Shown piece after piece: positions 51,421-60,593 of a stretch of DNA of 64,000 nucleotides (position 1 is its first letter; each line of letters opens with the position of its first letter). A program made the translations under genes and the position numbers. This DNA is from Urechidicola vernalis (GTDB lineage: Bacteria; Bacteroidota; Bacteroidia; Flavobacteriales; Flavobacteriaceae), in assembly GCF_031846385.1 (NCBI RefSeq), contig NZ_JAVRHV010000006.1, positions 62,001 to 126,000 on the forward strand, written 5' to 3'. The notes under the pieces are model-generated. The model was given only the letters and a program-made list of their open reading frames with translations, was not told the origin of the DNA and made no database searches.

Positions 51421-52376
51421 TACTTTTTTATTAAATATTCTATTTTATTCGGAACAAACCTAACCGCCGACACTAAGGATAACTCATTTTGTAATTGTGG
51501 AATTAGATATTCTAAAGCATTCTCTTTAGATTGCCTAAAATCACAAATAATATTAAAATTCTCTTGAGAAATTCTATTGTAATTCTTCAAACCAACCTTG
51601 TAGTAAATTGTTATTTCCTTTGGAAAAGTGGTTAATTCCATACCTTCAGGAAGGTTAATAATTTTATAAGGCACTTTTACGGAACCTTCGGTAAACTTAT
51701 CAACTTCAGCCTCAAGAAGAACACTAGAATTAGACATTGAGATATTCTTATCTTTAAAAGAAGTTAAAGAAACACGCTCACTAATCGCTGTATTCACTTC
51801 CGACAATTCAATCGCATTCGTCCAAATTCCGTTGATAGTATCTAGAACCTTATCTGGTCCAATTAATTCAATAGAATCTGGAGTAACCGTTAATTCATCA
51901 ACAAAATCATATCCTAATTTAAAATCGATGTTCACATTTATTTTTACTGGAACTTTTTTAACCAAATTTTGTCCTAAATTAAAGAATATGCTATCCAACA
52001 AAACACGTTCTATATTAGCGTTGTCTTTTAATTGTGACTTTAATTCTGGCAAATGATTATTTGGTAAATAATAATATTCTCTACCATTTTTATACCTTAG
52101 GTTATTTAGGTCAATACGCAGCGTTTTGGTGTTAAATTTATACTTTAACAACTCAAAGCCTGTTGCATTAAGTGCAACATTTACCGATTGCAATGGAATA
52201 TTTTGAAACACGCGTTCAGCAGGTAAGTTCTCATACACCAAACTGAATTCTGCATTGCTAGAATAAGATTTAGATAATTTGGTCAGTATCCAAAAAACCG
52301 AGGTCAAAACCAAAAAAATCAGAAACATTCTTAGTTTTAAATTAGATTTTAATCCACTATTATTTCTTGCTACCAT
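51420..52376 (-). CDS. YbbR-like domain protein (CdaR-like)
   Basis: The 318-residue protein has one N-terminal membrane segment (about 17-30) and then YbbR-type beta domains outside the cytosol, with PVKINVNIDFKLGYDFVDELTVTPDSIELIGP as the clearest repeat. In Firmicutes such proteins control the c-di-AMP cyclase CdaA; no cyclase gene is present here. It sits in the conserved nusB-to-coaE order but a terminator just upstream separates its transcript from yajC. Confidence 0.8.
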   Translation of the reverse strand: MVARNNSGLKSNLKLRMFLIFLVLTSVFWILTKLSKSYSSNAEFSLVYENLPAERVFQNIPLQSVNVALNATGFELLKYKFNTKTLRIDLNNLRYKNGREYYYLPNNHLPELKSQLKDNANIERVLLDSIFFNLGQNLVKKVPVKINVNIDFKLGYDFVDELTVTPDSIELIGPDKVLDTINGIWTNAIELSEVNTAISERVSLTSFKDKNISMSNSSVLLEAEVDKFTEGSVKVPYKIINLPEGMELTTFPKEITIYYKVGLKNYNRISQENFNIICDFRQSKENALEYLIPQLQNELSLVSAVRFVPNKIEYLIKK

Positions 52377-52403
52377 TTATATGCGTTCAAAAAATAAATA
52401 TAC

Positions 52404-52436
52404 AAAAAAAGTGAGCCGTTAGGCTCACTTTTAATT
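52404..52436. terminator. Terminator between yajC and the ybbR-coaE pair
   Basis: A strong stem (GTGAGCC with GGCTCAC, extended by A/T pairs) closes the loop GTTA, with seven A on the left, giving a T run on the minus strand. It ends the nusB-DUF1573-yajC transcript. Confidence 0.85.
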
Positions 52437-52453
52437 TTATGTTTTCGGATAAA

Positions 52454-52765
52454 TTATTTTTTAACCGGGTTCAATTTTTTAGACATTTCCATTGAAATTG
52501 CTGAACGCTCAAATTTAATTTTCCCTGCGCTTGTTTCGATAACAACTGTTGCGTCATTTTCATTAATTTCAACAATTTTACCATGGATTCCACTAGTGGT
52601 AATCACTTTTGCTCCGCGCGCTATTTCACTTTGAAACTTCTTTTCATTTTTTTGACGTTTCATTTGTGGACGAATCATAAACAAATAAATGACTAAGAAC
52701 ATCGCCAAAAATGGCAACATAGACATGATTCCTCCTCCTTCTTGTAAAGCTATAATTAAACTCAT
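52454..52765 (-). CDS. yajC: Sec translocase accessory subunit YajC
   Basis: From ATG at 52765 (MSLIIALQEGGG) the protein has 103 residues; an upstream in-frame ATG at 52795 would overlap the DUF1573 gene by 29 bases. It has one membrane segment (about 16-36, ending FMIRPQMKRQ) and the small cytosolic YajC domain with GAKVITTSGIHGKIVEI. It works with SecDF in protein export. One base separates it from the DUF1573 stop. Confidence 0.93.
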   Translation of the reverse strand: MSLIIALQEGGGIMSMLPFLAMFLVIYLFMIRPQMKRQKNEKKFQSEIARGAKVITTSGIHGKIVEINENDATVVIETSAGKIKFERSAISMEMSKKLNPVKK

Positions 52766-52766
52766 C

Positions 52767-53231
52767 CTATTGTGCTGCTTCTTTTGGTTGAACAAAGGCT
52801 TTGATTCTTACAATCTCGTTACCTTTTTCAGTGTTTGTTGTTAATGTAACTGTATTAGTAGTTTTGTTTTTCTTTCCAGTTGAATTAAATGCAACTTTAA
52901 TCTCTGCTGTTTCTCCAGGCTTAACAGCCTCCTTTGGCCAAACTGGCACAGTACAACCACAACTACCTCTAGCTCCGGTAATAACCAAATCTCCTTCTCC
53001 AGTATTTGTTAAAGTAAACGTAGTTTCTACTTTTTCTCCTTGTTTTAAATTCCCAAAATCATGTTCTGTTTTATTCCATTCTATAACAGGTACACCTTTG
53101 CTGATTTCAGCATCTCTAGCGGCAGCCGCTTCAACGTTCTCAGATTTAACTTTTGCGCTTGCGTTTTCATTCTTACATGATGTAAATGATACCATCGCAA
53201 CTGCAACAAGTACTAATACAAATTTTCTCAT
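52767..53231 (-). CDS. DUF1573 lipoprotein
   Basis: The 154-residue protein has a lipobox FTSC (Cys19) and a DUF1573 domain: EWNKTEHDFGNLKQGEKVETTFTLTNTGEGDLVI, the GSCGC motif in ARGSCGCTVPVWP, and a following Ig-like strand set. It has the beta-sandwich look of ASPM/Hydin-like domains. The role is unknown, but its place between nusB and yajC is kept in many Bacteroidota. Confidence 0.9.
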   Translation of the reverse strand: MRKFVLVLVAVAMVSFTSCKNENASAKVKSENVEAAAARDAEISKGVPVIEWNKTEHDFGNLKQGEKVETTFTLTNTGEGDLVITGARGSCGCTVPVWPKEAVKPGETAEIKVAFNSTGKKNKTTNTVTLTTNTEKGNEIVRIKAFVQPKEAAQ

Positions 53232-53278
53232 GGTTTTTAACTTATTAAATTAAACTTATTCTGCGTAAAAATAGAAAA

Positions 53279-54217
53279 TTATAACAATCCCCTACCTATT
53301 TTCTTTATTCTTTTCTCCTCTGTATACTCCTTCAAAATTTTGTCCAATACTCCATTTATGAAAAAACTACTTTTTTGCGAAGAATAATCTTTAGATATTT
53401 CTATGTACTCATTTATAGAGACACGTGTTGGAATTGATGGGAAATTTAAAAACTCTACCAACGCCATTTTCATCAAAATCAAATCGATATCTGCAATTCT
53501 GTCAGCATCCCAATTCGGTGTTTTTGCATTAATATCTTCATCAAATTTCTCATGATTCAACACTACTTTTCTGAAAAGGTCCAACACAAACTTTTGATCG
53601 CTTTCATCCTTATACAAATCACCTATTTTAAAAGGTTTTGTTGCGCTTAATCCATTTAAGGTTTTTACAACCCATGTATTTACAAACGGAATATCGTCTA
53701 CCCAACTAATAGATTGGTCCTCGAAATAATCTGCCAATTTATCGTTAGGAGCAATTATGTTTTTAAAAATAAACAAGACGAAGTTTTTATCTTCTTCAAA
53801 ATTAGATGTTCTTGTAGAAACGTATCTACTGTATTCATCGCTCTCTTTAATTAAATCCCAAACAATGCGAACAAACTCGTCGTCTTGCTTCCAGTTATTC
53901 AACTTCTTATCTTCTAAATACTGCTGAAAAGAGTAACTTTCTTTTAGTAAATTTATAACTTGATTTTCAGTAAATTTTGTGTTAGGGTTTTTCTCTTCTG
54001 AAGATGCTAAATACTTTTTTTTGGCAATTTCTAAGTGCGAATTTGCCATGTCTTGAACATGTATTAAAATACTCAAAGACAATGCATAGAGATCATACAT
54101 CCTATCTATACTGGCTAGTAAAAATTTTTCTTCTTTTACTAAATTATCGCTATTCGATTGCAATATTGCATATACCGACTGCATTACCTTAATTCTAATA
54201 TGTCTTCTATTTATCAT
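53279..54217 (-). CDS. nusB: Transcription antitermination factor NusB, long form
   Basis: The 312-residue protein is about twice the length of E. coli NusB. The NusB fold is in the last 150 residues or so (WVVKTLNGLSA, PNWDADRIADIDLILMKMALVEFLNFPSIPTRVSINEYIEISKDYSS), with a large helical N-terminal region that opens with RRHIRIKVMQSVYAILQS, itself a NusB-like start. This long form is usual in Flavobacteria. NusB works with NusE in rRNA antitermination. It heads the operon; a minus-strand TATTTTTG lies 35 bases before the ATG. Confidence 0.92.
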   Translation of the reverse strand: MINRRHIRIKVMQSVYAILQSNSDNLVKEEKFLLASIDRMYDLYALSLSILIHVQDMANSHLEIAKKKYLASSEEKNPNTKFTENQVINLLKESYSFQQYLEDKKLNNWKQDDEFVRIVWDLIKESDEYSRYVSTRTSNFEEDKNFVLFIFKNIIAPNDKLADYFEDQSISWVDDIPFVNTWVVKTLNGLSATKPFKIGDLYKDESDQKFVLDLFRKVVLNHEKFDEDINAKTPNWDADRIADIDLILMKMALVEFLNFPSIPTRVSINEYIEISKDYSSQKSSFFINGVLDKILKEYTEEKRIKKIGRGLL

Positions 54218-54252
54218 GCTAAAGAACGTTAAAATGTAATTATTTTGCGCTG

Positions 54253-54260
54253 CAAAAATA
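54253..54260 (-). promoter_or_regulatory. nusB: Bacteroidota -7 element for the nusB operon
   Basis: On the minus strand TATTTTTG lies 35 bases before the nusB ATG in the 197-base divergent region. A -33 match at the usual spacing is not seen. I see no other clear element in this gap. Confidence 0.45.
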
Positions 54261-54414
54261 CCACAATTTGCTGGACAAAAGAAGACCTCTAAGTAAAATT
54301 ATTTGTTAATAATTCAATTTTATATTTTTTGATTTAACTTAACGTTTCTGCCATAGTCATTCAATTTATTTAAAGTATATTCGCTCATATTTTCAATCTT
54401 GAATTCCTTTTTTA

Positions 54415-56169
54415 GTGAAAGCGCTTAGGCAATTAAATAAATATTTCATAAAATATAAATACCGCTTTTTAGCAGGAGTCATCATCTGCATTGCTTCAAA
54501 CATTTTAAAACTTCAAATCCCAGATTTTATTAAGCATTCTGTTGATGCTTTTGATGCGTATGCTAAAGGAACTATTGCAGATAAATCAGTGGTCTATGAA
54601 ACTAATCTAAAATACTTCTTACTGATTCTTGGAGCAACACTACTTTCGGGAATTTTAACGTTTTTTACGCGTCAAATGATTATTGTTACCTCTAGATTGG
54701 TAGAATTTGATTTGAAGAATGAAATCTATCAGCAGTATCAATTACTCTCTCTTAATTTCTACAAAAAGAATAGAACGGGAGATTTAATGAATAGAATTAG
54801 TGAAGATGTTGGTAAGGTTCGAATGTATTTTGGCCCAGCAATTATGTATAGCCTTAATACTGTAGTTGCCATAATAGTAATTATGGTTTTAATGATTCAA
54901 ACGGATCCGATATTAACAGCCTATACCTTGTTACCATTACCAATATTATCTATTTCAATTTATTATTTGAGTAGACTCATCCATAAAAAAACAACAATTG
55001 TTCAAGAATATTTGTCAAAATTAACAACTGCTGCTCAAGAATCTTTTGCAGGTGTTCGGATTATAAAGGCCTATACTACCGAATTGGACGCTATAAATAA
55101 ATTTGAACTTGTTGCTGAGAAAAGCAAGCAAAAAAACATTGAACTCTTTAAAATACAAGCGTTATTTTTCCCTTTAATGATTTTACTAATTGGAATCGGA
55201 AACCTTGTCGTTATTTATGTTGGAGGGTTAAGATATATTGAAGGATACATAACCTTAGGAGATGTAACTAAATTTATAATGTACGTTAACATTCTTACAT
55301 GGCCAATGGCGGTTATAGGTTGGGTTAGTAATATTATTCAACAAGCGGACGCATCGCAAGCAAGAATCAATGAGTTTTTAGATGTGAAACCAGAAATTAA
55401 AAATACTATATCTACTCAAACTCCAATAGATGGAAATATTACTTTTAAGAATGTAACGTTTACCTATGATGACACTAATATTACTGCTCTTAAAAACATT
55501 AGTTTCGAATTAGAAAAAGGGAAGACTTTAGCTATTCTTGGAAAAACTGGTTCTGGAAAATCGACTATTATCAATATGATTACACGTTTATACGATATTG
55601 ATAAGGGTATGATTAGTATCGGAAATACTGCTATTAAAGATTTGAATTTAGACAACCTTAGACAAAGTATAGGCTATGTTCCTCAAGATGCATTTCTATT
55701 TTCAGACTCCATTGAGAACAATATAAAATTTGGTGCAAAAAATGCTGGTAAAAGTGAAATTAAACAAGCAGCGAAAGACGCATATATAGATCATAATATA
55801 GTTGAATTTACCGAGGGCTACAAAACACTTGTTGGAGAACGTGGTGTAACACTTTCCGGTGGTCAAAAACAACGTGTTTCTATTGCTCGTGCATTGATAA
55901 AGAACCCGGAAATTTTAATATTGGATGATTGTCTATCTGCTGTAGATACAGAAACTGAAGAAATAATTCTTAAGAACTTAGAGCGCATCACAAAAAATAA
56001 AACTACAATTATTATAAGCCACCGTATTTCTTCTATTAAGCATGCAGACAGTATTCTTGTATTAGATGAAGGAAAAATACTACAAAAAGGGACTCATGAA
56101 CAATTATCATCAGTAGAAGGGTTCTACAAAGAGTTGTATGAACAACAGTTGTTAGAAGATGCATCATAA
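54415..56169 (+). CDS. ABC exporter, fused membrane and ATPase domains (MsbA-like)
   Basis: The 584-residue protein has six membrane segments in the first 310 residues and an ATPase domain with Walker A GKTGSGKS at 376-383, the signature LSGGQ at 480-484, Walker B ILILDDCLSAVD and the switch His in ISHRIS. The half-transporter dimerises and exports lipids, drugs or peptides. The start is GTG at 54415. The second residue of Walker B end is Asp-Cys (ILDDC) instead of the usual Glu after Asp, so the catalytic Glu is replaced by Asp. Confidence 0.92.
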   Translation: MKALRQLNKYFIKYKYRFLAGVIICIASNILKLQIPDFIKHSVDAFDAYAKGTIADKSVVYETNLKYFLLILGATLLSGILTFFTRQMIIVTSRLVEFDLKNEIYQQYQLLSLNFYKKNRTGDLMNRISEDVGKVRMYFGPAIMYSLNTVVAIIVIMVLMIQTDPILTAYTLLPLPILSISIYYLSRLIHKKTTIVQEYLSKLTTAAQESFAGVRIIKAYTTELDAINKFELVAEKSKQKNIELFKIQALFFPLMILLIGIGNLVVIYVGGLRYIEGYITLGDVTKFIMYVNILTWPMAVIGWVSNIIQQADASQARINEFLDVKPEIKNTISTQTPIDGNITFKNVTFTYDDTNITALKNISFELEKGKTLAILGKTGSGKSTIINMITRLYDIDKGMISIGNTAIKDLNLDNLRQSIGYVPQDAFLFSDSIENNIKFGAKNAGKSEIKQAAKDAYIDHNIVEFTEGYKTLVGERGVTLSGGQKQRVSIARALIKNPEILILDDCLSAVDTETEEIILKNLERITKNKTTIIISHRISSIKHADSILVLDEGKILQKGTHEQLSSVEGFYKELYEQQLLEDAS

Positions 56170-56196
56170 GTGAAGGTTTATTTTTTTCAATTGACT

Positions 56197-56227
56197 ATTG
56201 CAAAAGAGAATTATTTTTTTAGATTTG
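56197..56227 (+). promoter_or_regulatory. Two-part promoter of the DUF3276 gene
   Basis: ATTG (56197-56200), 19 bases, then TAGATTTG (56220-56227), matching the -33/-7 layout. The ATG is 45 bases downstream. Confidence 0.7.
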
Positions 56228-56272
56228 TCAAAACAATGATTCATTAACAATTAAATAATTTAGTGTAAAATT

Positions 56273-56641
56273 ATGAGTGAAAATAACTTTAATGAGCAAG
56301 AGGAAATCTTCTCACAAGTTTTAAGAGCAGGAAGAAGGACATATTTTTTCGATGTAAGAGCGACAAAAGCGGATGACTACTATTTAACTATTACAGAGAG
56401 TAAAAAATTTACACACGATGATGGATCGTTTCATTATAAAAAACATAAAATTTACTTGTATAAAGAAGATTTTTCAGAGTTTAATGAAATGCTAAAAGCG
56501 GCTACTGATTATATCGTAAACGAGAAAGGTGAAGAAGTAATTAGCGACAGACATCAATCAGACTACAAAAAAAATGAAGAAGCTCCGCCAAGCGAGGTTA
56601 CTTCAGAAAGTTTTACCGATATTAGTTTTGAAGATATTTAA
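56273..56641 (+). CDS. DUF3276 / PUR-alpha-like nucleic acid-binding protein
   Basis: The 122-residue protein has a PUR domain: EEIFSQVLRAGRRTYFFDVRATKADDYYLTITESKK and IYLYKEDFSEFNEMLKAATDYIV, followed by an acidic, flexible tail from about residue 90. This family is related to eukaryotic Pur-alpha, and homologues in spirochaetes and Bacteroidota bind single-stranded nucleic acid. A single gene unit with its own promoter and terminator. Targets are unknown. Confidence 0.9.
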   Translation: MSENNFNEQEEIFSQVLRAGRRTYFFDVRATKADDYYLTITESKKFTHDDGSFHYKKHKIYLYKEDFSEFNEMLKAATDYIVNEKGEEVISDRHQSDYKKNEEAPPSEVTSESFTDISFEDI

Positions 56642-56668
56642 AATAAATTCAAATACCACACGTTTAAC

Positions 56669-56697
56669 AAGCCGATACTATTGTATCGGTTTTTTTT
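56669..56697 (+). terminator. Intrinsic terminator after the DUF3276 gene
   Basis: A 7-base stem CCGATAC with GTATCGG closes the loop TATT and is followed by eight T. Confidence 0.88.
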
Positions 56698-56758
56698 AAG
56701 CCTTTTTATAGCTTAAAAAAAAATAAGTACTTTTATAAAAACTTACAATTGTTTAGTT

Positions 56759-57358
56759 ATGCAACGAATGAGATTATTTACAATTATTACCTTATTGTTT
56801 TCAACAGTTTTAATTGCTCAAAAAACACCCCCAACTCAGAAATTAGATAGCGGAACTATCGAAAATCAATTTGATTATGTAATCAAAAATTCAAATCGAT
56901 ATCAAGAATATAAAGTCATTAAAAGAGCATGGATAGATCGCTTAAAAATAGTTGTGAATGATTCTTTAGATGTATTAAAAGTTGATTTGTCCGAAACCAG
57001 ATCAATGGTAACTGCTAAAGACACCGAAATTAATGGTTTAAAGAACACTTTAGATGAGCGAAACAGTACTATAGAACAATTGAATAAAGAAAAGGATGGA
57101 ATATTACTATTTGGTTTTATAATTTCTAAACCTGTTTACAATACTATTTTATGGTCTACAATAGGAGTGCTTCTAACACTACTTCTAATTTATATCTTTA
57201 GATTTAATCGTTCTCATGTTATTACCAAAGAAACAAAAGAGAAATTAGATGAATTAGAACAAGAATATGAAGCCCACAGAACAAGAGCTTTGGAAAGAGA
57301 ACAACAAATTAGAAGAAAACTTCAGGACGAAATAAACAAACAGAAAAAGGACAAATAA
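56759..57358 (+). CDS. Coiled-coil membrane protein of unknown function
   Basis: The 199-residue protein has a signal peptide or first membrane segment (about 5-20), an external coiled coil (about 75-115, DTEINGLKNTLDERNSTIEQLNKEKD), one membrane segment (about 130-147) and a second, highly charged coiled coil in the cytosol (about 155-199). Similar Bacteroidota proteins carry the label 'tRNA (guanine-N1)-methyltransferase', for which I see no support in this sequence. The topology suggests a structural or scaffolding role. Confidence 0.65.
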   Translation: MQRMRLFTIITLLFSTVLIAQKTPPTQKLDSGTIENQFDYVIKNSNRYQEYKVIKRAWIDRLKIVVNDSLDVLKVDLSETRSMVTAKDTEINGLKNTLDERNSTIEQLNKEKDGILLFGFIISKPVYNTILWSTIGVLLTLLLIYIFRFNRSHVITKETKEKLDELEQEYEAHRTRALEREQQIRRKLQDEINKQKKDK

Positions 57359-57369
57359 ATAATAGTGCT

Positions 57370-57813
57370 ATGATTGCAACATCAATTAAGCAACTAAAAA
57401 ATTATTTGACTTTAGTAGAGTCTTATTTTATAAATGCATCTGATAATGATATTCATTATAAAGAATCGGATTCGAGTTGGTCTAAAAAAGAAATTCTCGG
57501 TCATTTAATAGATTCTGGCATCAATAATTTACAGCGGTTTACCGAAATACAATTTGAAACTAAACCTTTTTCAATCCGAAAATACAACCAAAATTCCTTG
57601 GTATTAGCAAATGACTATCAACATGCAGATTTACTAGAATTAATCGGTTTTTGGTTAAGTATTAACAAAAGAATTATCAATTTAATGACCGTTCAAACGG
57701 AAGAAACTTTACAATTTGAAATTGAAATTGATGATGAATACAATAATCTATCTTTTTTAATGAAAGATTATGTTGTTCATATGAAACATCACATCAATCA
57801 AATTATTGAATAA
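57370..57813 (+). CDS. DinB-like protein
   Basis: The 147-residue protein fits the DinB/YfiT-like four-helix bundle: SSWSKKEILGHLIDSGINNLQRF carries a possible metal His, and the end has VVHMKHHINQII with the last two ligands. Members often act as thiol-dependent transferases or are metal-binding proteins of unknown use. It is 11 bases after the coiled-coil protein gene. The following 102 bases (57814-57915) hold nothing I can name. Confidence 0.75.
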   Translation: MIATSIKQLKNYLTLVESYFINASDNDIHYKESDSSWSKKEILGHLIDSGINNLQRFTEIQFETKPFSIRKYNQNSLVLANDYQHADLLELIGFWLSINKRIINLMTVQTEETLQFEIEIDDEYNNLSFLMKDYVVHMKHHINQIIE

Positions 57814-57915
57814 ACGGTTAAGTGTAAGAATTTCCTTTCTTGCCTTTGAAGAATAGTCTGAGAAAAAATGCCATGGTTATGGTGAAAAATTATGGAACTA
57901 GCATAATACAACTGG

Positions 57916-59250
57916 CTAAAACATTTCGAGTAAGTTTTTCAATTTAAATGAGTAGTCCAATTCTCTTCCATTTCGTTCAACCGTTAAACGTACCCAATTT
58001 TCTTCAGACCCATAAAATTTCTCAACAATATCCTTTAATTGGTAATTGTAAGCATATTTACCATTAACCTTTACCAATAAGTCACCAACCATTAATCCAC
58101 ATTTATCTGAAGGTGAATCTTTACGAACATAGGCTATTTTATAAGTTGGTTTTAGATTAAAACTATACATATAATTTAGCGTAATTGTACTACTATTTGA
58201 TACCGAAGTTTCGTTTTCAAGATTAAATCTGGTTGAATTCAATTCTTTTACCAAAGTTGTTCCAGCATGAATCAATTCAATCCCACTCATATTATAAGAA
58301 AACGGCTCAGAAAAATTCCTATTCTTTTTTAAAGTCATTTTCTTATTTGGATAATCTAGCACTACCTTAAATCGTTTTAGAATATTCCCTCCAAGGCTTC
58401 CATTCCTAGTCGATAACCCTTTAGCATAAGCCGAAGAAACAGAGTCTAAATAGGCCACATTTGGCTTTGGAATTAGAAACCTTTTTAATTTAAATGCATT
58501 CAATTTACTTCGCATTCCAAAAATCCCACCACTAATGCCTTCTCCAATAAAATCTTCAAACGAATTTTCTGGAATCGCTACATTCTTTTCAATATCTTCA
58601 AACAACCATATGGAATCAGTCCCTCCTGAATCGATAAGTAATTGAACAGGTACAATTGAATTATCTAAGTTTTCTATCTCCGCATTGATAAATGGCTTCT
58701 TTTTATAAAAATGCAAATCAAATGTTTCACAACTTTTGCACTTTTTATAAGGATAATCCTCAGGATTTGTAAAAGTTAACTTTCTGTTTAAGTAATTAAT
58801 TGAAACTACAAAATTCTTAAGAATATCATAACCTATTATTCCATTAACAGAAACTCCTAGTTTACCCGATAAATCTAACTTTTCATTATAAATAATAAAA
58901 AGATCTTGGTTCTTACCAACAATATCACCAAATACTAATGTATTTCCTTTAGATCTAACAGCCTCAACAGGTTCACCTTCACCTAAACCTCTTAATTTAA
59001 CTACTTCAATATTTCTAAAATGCAATGAGTCTGAAGAAGTCATATTAAAAATAACAGGCGACCCTACACCCGTATCCAAAATAAAAGTCAATTCTGTACC
59101 GTTCACCGTTAAAGGAAAAACAATTAAATTATTTATTAATTCAAACTCAACAGTTTGTGAAGTTCGTCCTTGATTAAAAGTATACTCTTGAGCACTACTT
59201 ACATAAGTAGAGCACAATAGCAATAAAAAAAAACAAAGTATACTTCTCAT
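57916..59250 (-). CDS. Exported retropepsin-like aspartyl protease with PDZ domain
   Basis: The 444-residue protein has a signal peptide (cleavage near SSAQ, residue 20). Two aspartyl protease motifs are present: LTFILDTGVGSPVIF (about 55-69) and PVQLLIDSGGTDSIW (about 198-212), each with the D-[TS]-G triad, so one chain may form a full active site. The last 90 residues are a PDZ domain (KIAYVRKDSPSDKCGLMVGDLLVKVNGK). Substrates are unknown. Alone in its transcription unit. Confidence 0.87.
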   Translation of the reverse strand: MRSILCFFLLLLCSTYVSSAQEYTFNQGRTSQTVEFELINNLIVFPLTVNGTELTFILDTGVGSPVIFNMTSSDSLHFRNIEVVKLRGLGEGEPVEAVRSKGNTLVFGDIVGKNQDLFIIYNEKLDLSGKLGVSVNGIIGYDILKNFVVSINYLNRKLTFTNPEDYPYKKCKSCETFDLHFYKKKPFINAEIENLDNSIVPVQLLIDSGGTDSIWLFEDIEKNVAIPENSFEDFIGEGISGGIFGMRSKLNAFKLKRFLIPKPNVAYLDSVSSAYAKGLSTRNGSLGGNILKRFKVVLDYPNKKMTLKKNRNFSEPFSYNMSGIELIHAGTTLVKELNSTRFNLENETSVSNSSTITLNYMYSFNLKPTYKIAYVRKDSPSDKCGLMVGDLLVKVNGKYAYNYQLKDIVEKFYGSEENWVRLTVERNGRELDYSFKLKNLLEMF

Positions 59251-59396
59251 TAATTCAAGAATATGTTTACCGATTAAAGTTAATTAATAAGGTTGCCAAG
59301 GCAAATTAATTAAGAAATATTTAACCTTTCAAAAATCCATAAAAAGGTATTCAATTTTCGATTAAATTTTGCAATTTTGCTAAAAATTTTCATATT

Positions 59397-60593
59397 ATGC
59401 CTAGAATATCATCAAAAGGTATTGCAATGCCATCATCACCAATAAGAAAGTTGGTACCCTATGCGGAAAACGCTAAAAAAAACAGCATTAAGGTCTATCA
59501 TTTAAATATCGGTCAACCAGATATTAAAACACCAGATGTAGCCTTAGAAGCAATAAAAAATAATGCTGTTGAAGTATTGGCGTATAGCAGGTCAGAAGGT
59601 TCTGATGAATACAGAACAAAATTAGCAGCCTATTACAACAGTAATAATATTGCTGTAACTAAAGATGATATCATTGTGTCTACGGGTGGTTCTGAAGCTT
59701 TGTTATTTGCTATGGGAACTATTGCAGATTATGGAGATGAAATTATCATTCCTGAGCCTTTTTATGCAAATTACAATGGATTTTCTACCGCTAGTGGTGT
59801 AAAAGTTGTTCCTGTAAATTCTAGCATCGAAAACGGTTTTGCGTTACCTGACATTGCTGATTTTGAAAAATTAATTACACCAAAAACTAAAGCAATTTTA
59901 ATCTGTAATCCTGGCAATCCAACGGGTTATTTATACTCTAAACAAGAGATTGAAAAATTAGCAGAAATCGTAAAGAAACACGATTTGTTTTTAATTGCTG
60001 ATGAAGTATATCGTGAATTTGTTTATGATGATGGTATTGAACATCACTCTGTTCTTAATAATTTTGGATTGGATGACTATGCAATTATAATTGATTCTGT
60101 TTCTAAAAGATATAGTATGTGTGGTGCTCGTGTAGGGTGTATGGTTTCTAAAAATAAGGAAGTTATTGCAACGGCTATGAAATTTGCACAAGCAAGGTTA
60201 AGCCCACCTACTTATGCGCAAATTGCCAGTGAAGCAGCACTGGATACGCCACAATCGTATTTTGACAATGTAATTGCAGAATACAAAGAACGTAGAGACA
60301 CTTTAATTTCTGAATTAAGTAAGATTGACGGTGTGCTGGTTTCTAAACCAAAAGGTGCTTTTTATTGCGTAGTGCAATTGCCAATTGAAGACGCTGACGA
60401 TTTTGCACAATGGATGTTAGAAAAATTTAACGATCAAGAAGAAACGATTATGGTAGCTCCTGCTAGCGGATTCTATTCAACACCTGGCCAAGGGAAAAAC
60501 CAAATTCGTATTGCATATGTTTTAAAGAAAGAAGATTTGATTCGTTCGGTTGAAATTCTTAAAATTGCATTAGAAAAATACCGCAGCCAATAA
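59397..60593 (+). CDS. Class I PLP-dependent aminotransferase (AspC-like)
   Basis: The 398-residue protein has the fold type I aminotransferase pattern: HLNIGQPDIKTP, YSRSEGSDEYR, STGGSEALLFAM, NPGNPTG, IADEVYREF, PLP lysine Lys237 in DSVSKRYSMCGARVG and the final IRIAYVLKKEDL with the carboxylate-binding Arg. It is probably an aspartate or aromatic aminotransferase; exact specificity is not clear. murB begins directly after its stop codon. Confidence 0.9.
   Translation: MPRISSKGIAMPSSPIRKLVPYAENAKKNSIKVYHLNIGQPDIKTPDVALEAIKNNAVEVLAYSRSEGSDEYRTKLAAYYNSNNIAVTKDDIIVSTGGSEALLFAMGTIADYGDEIIIPEPFYANYNGFSTASGVKVVPVNSSIENGFALPDIADFEKLITPKTKAILICNPGNPTGYLYSKQEIEKLAEIVKKHDLFLIADEVYREFVYDDGIEHHSVLNNFGLDDYAIIIDSVSKRYSMCGARVGCMVSKNKEVIATAMKFAQARLSPPTYAQIASEAALDTPQSYFDNVIAEYKERRDTLISELSKIDGVLVSKPKGAFYCVVQLPIEDADDFAQWMLEKFNDQEETIMVAPASGFYSTPGQGKNQIRIAYVLKKEDLIRSVEILKIALEKYRSQ

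Noticed and set aside
52801..53253. 150-codon open frame on the plus strand opposite the DUF1573 gene
   Set aside because: It lies almost wholly antisense to a well-supported lipoprotein gene, shows no domain or signal I recognise, and has the hydrophobic look typical of a mirror frame.
56759..57358. tRNA (guanine-N1)-methyltransferase, the label often carried by similar proteins
   Set aside because: There is no SPOUT knot or SAM-binding motif; the protein is membrane-bound with coiled coils.
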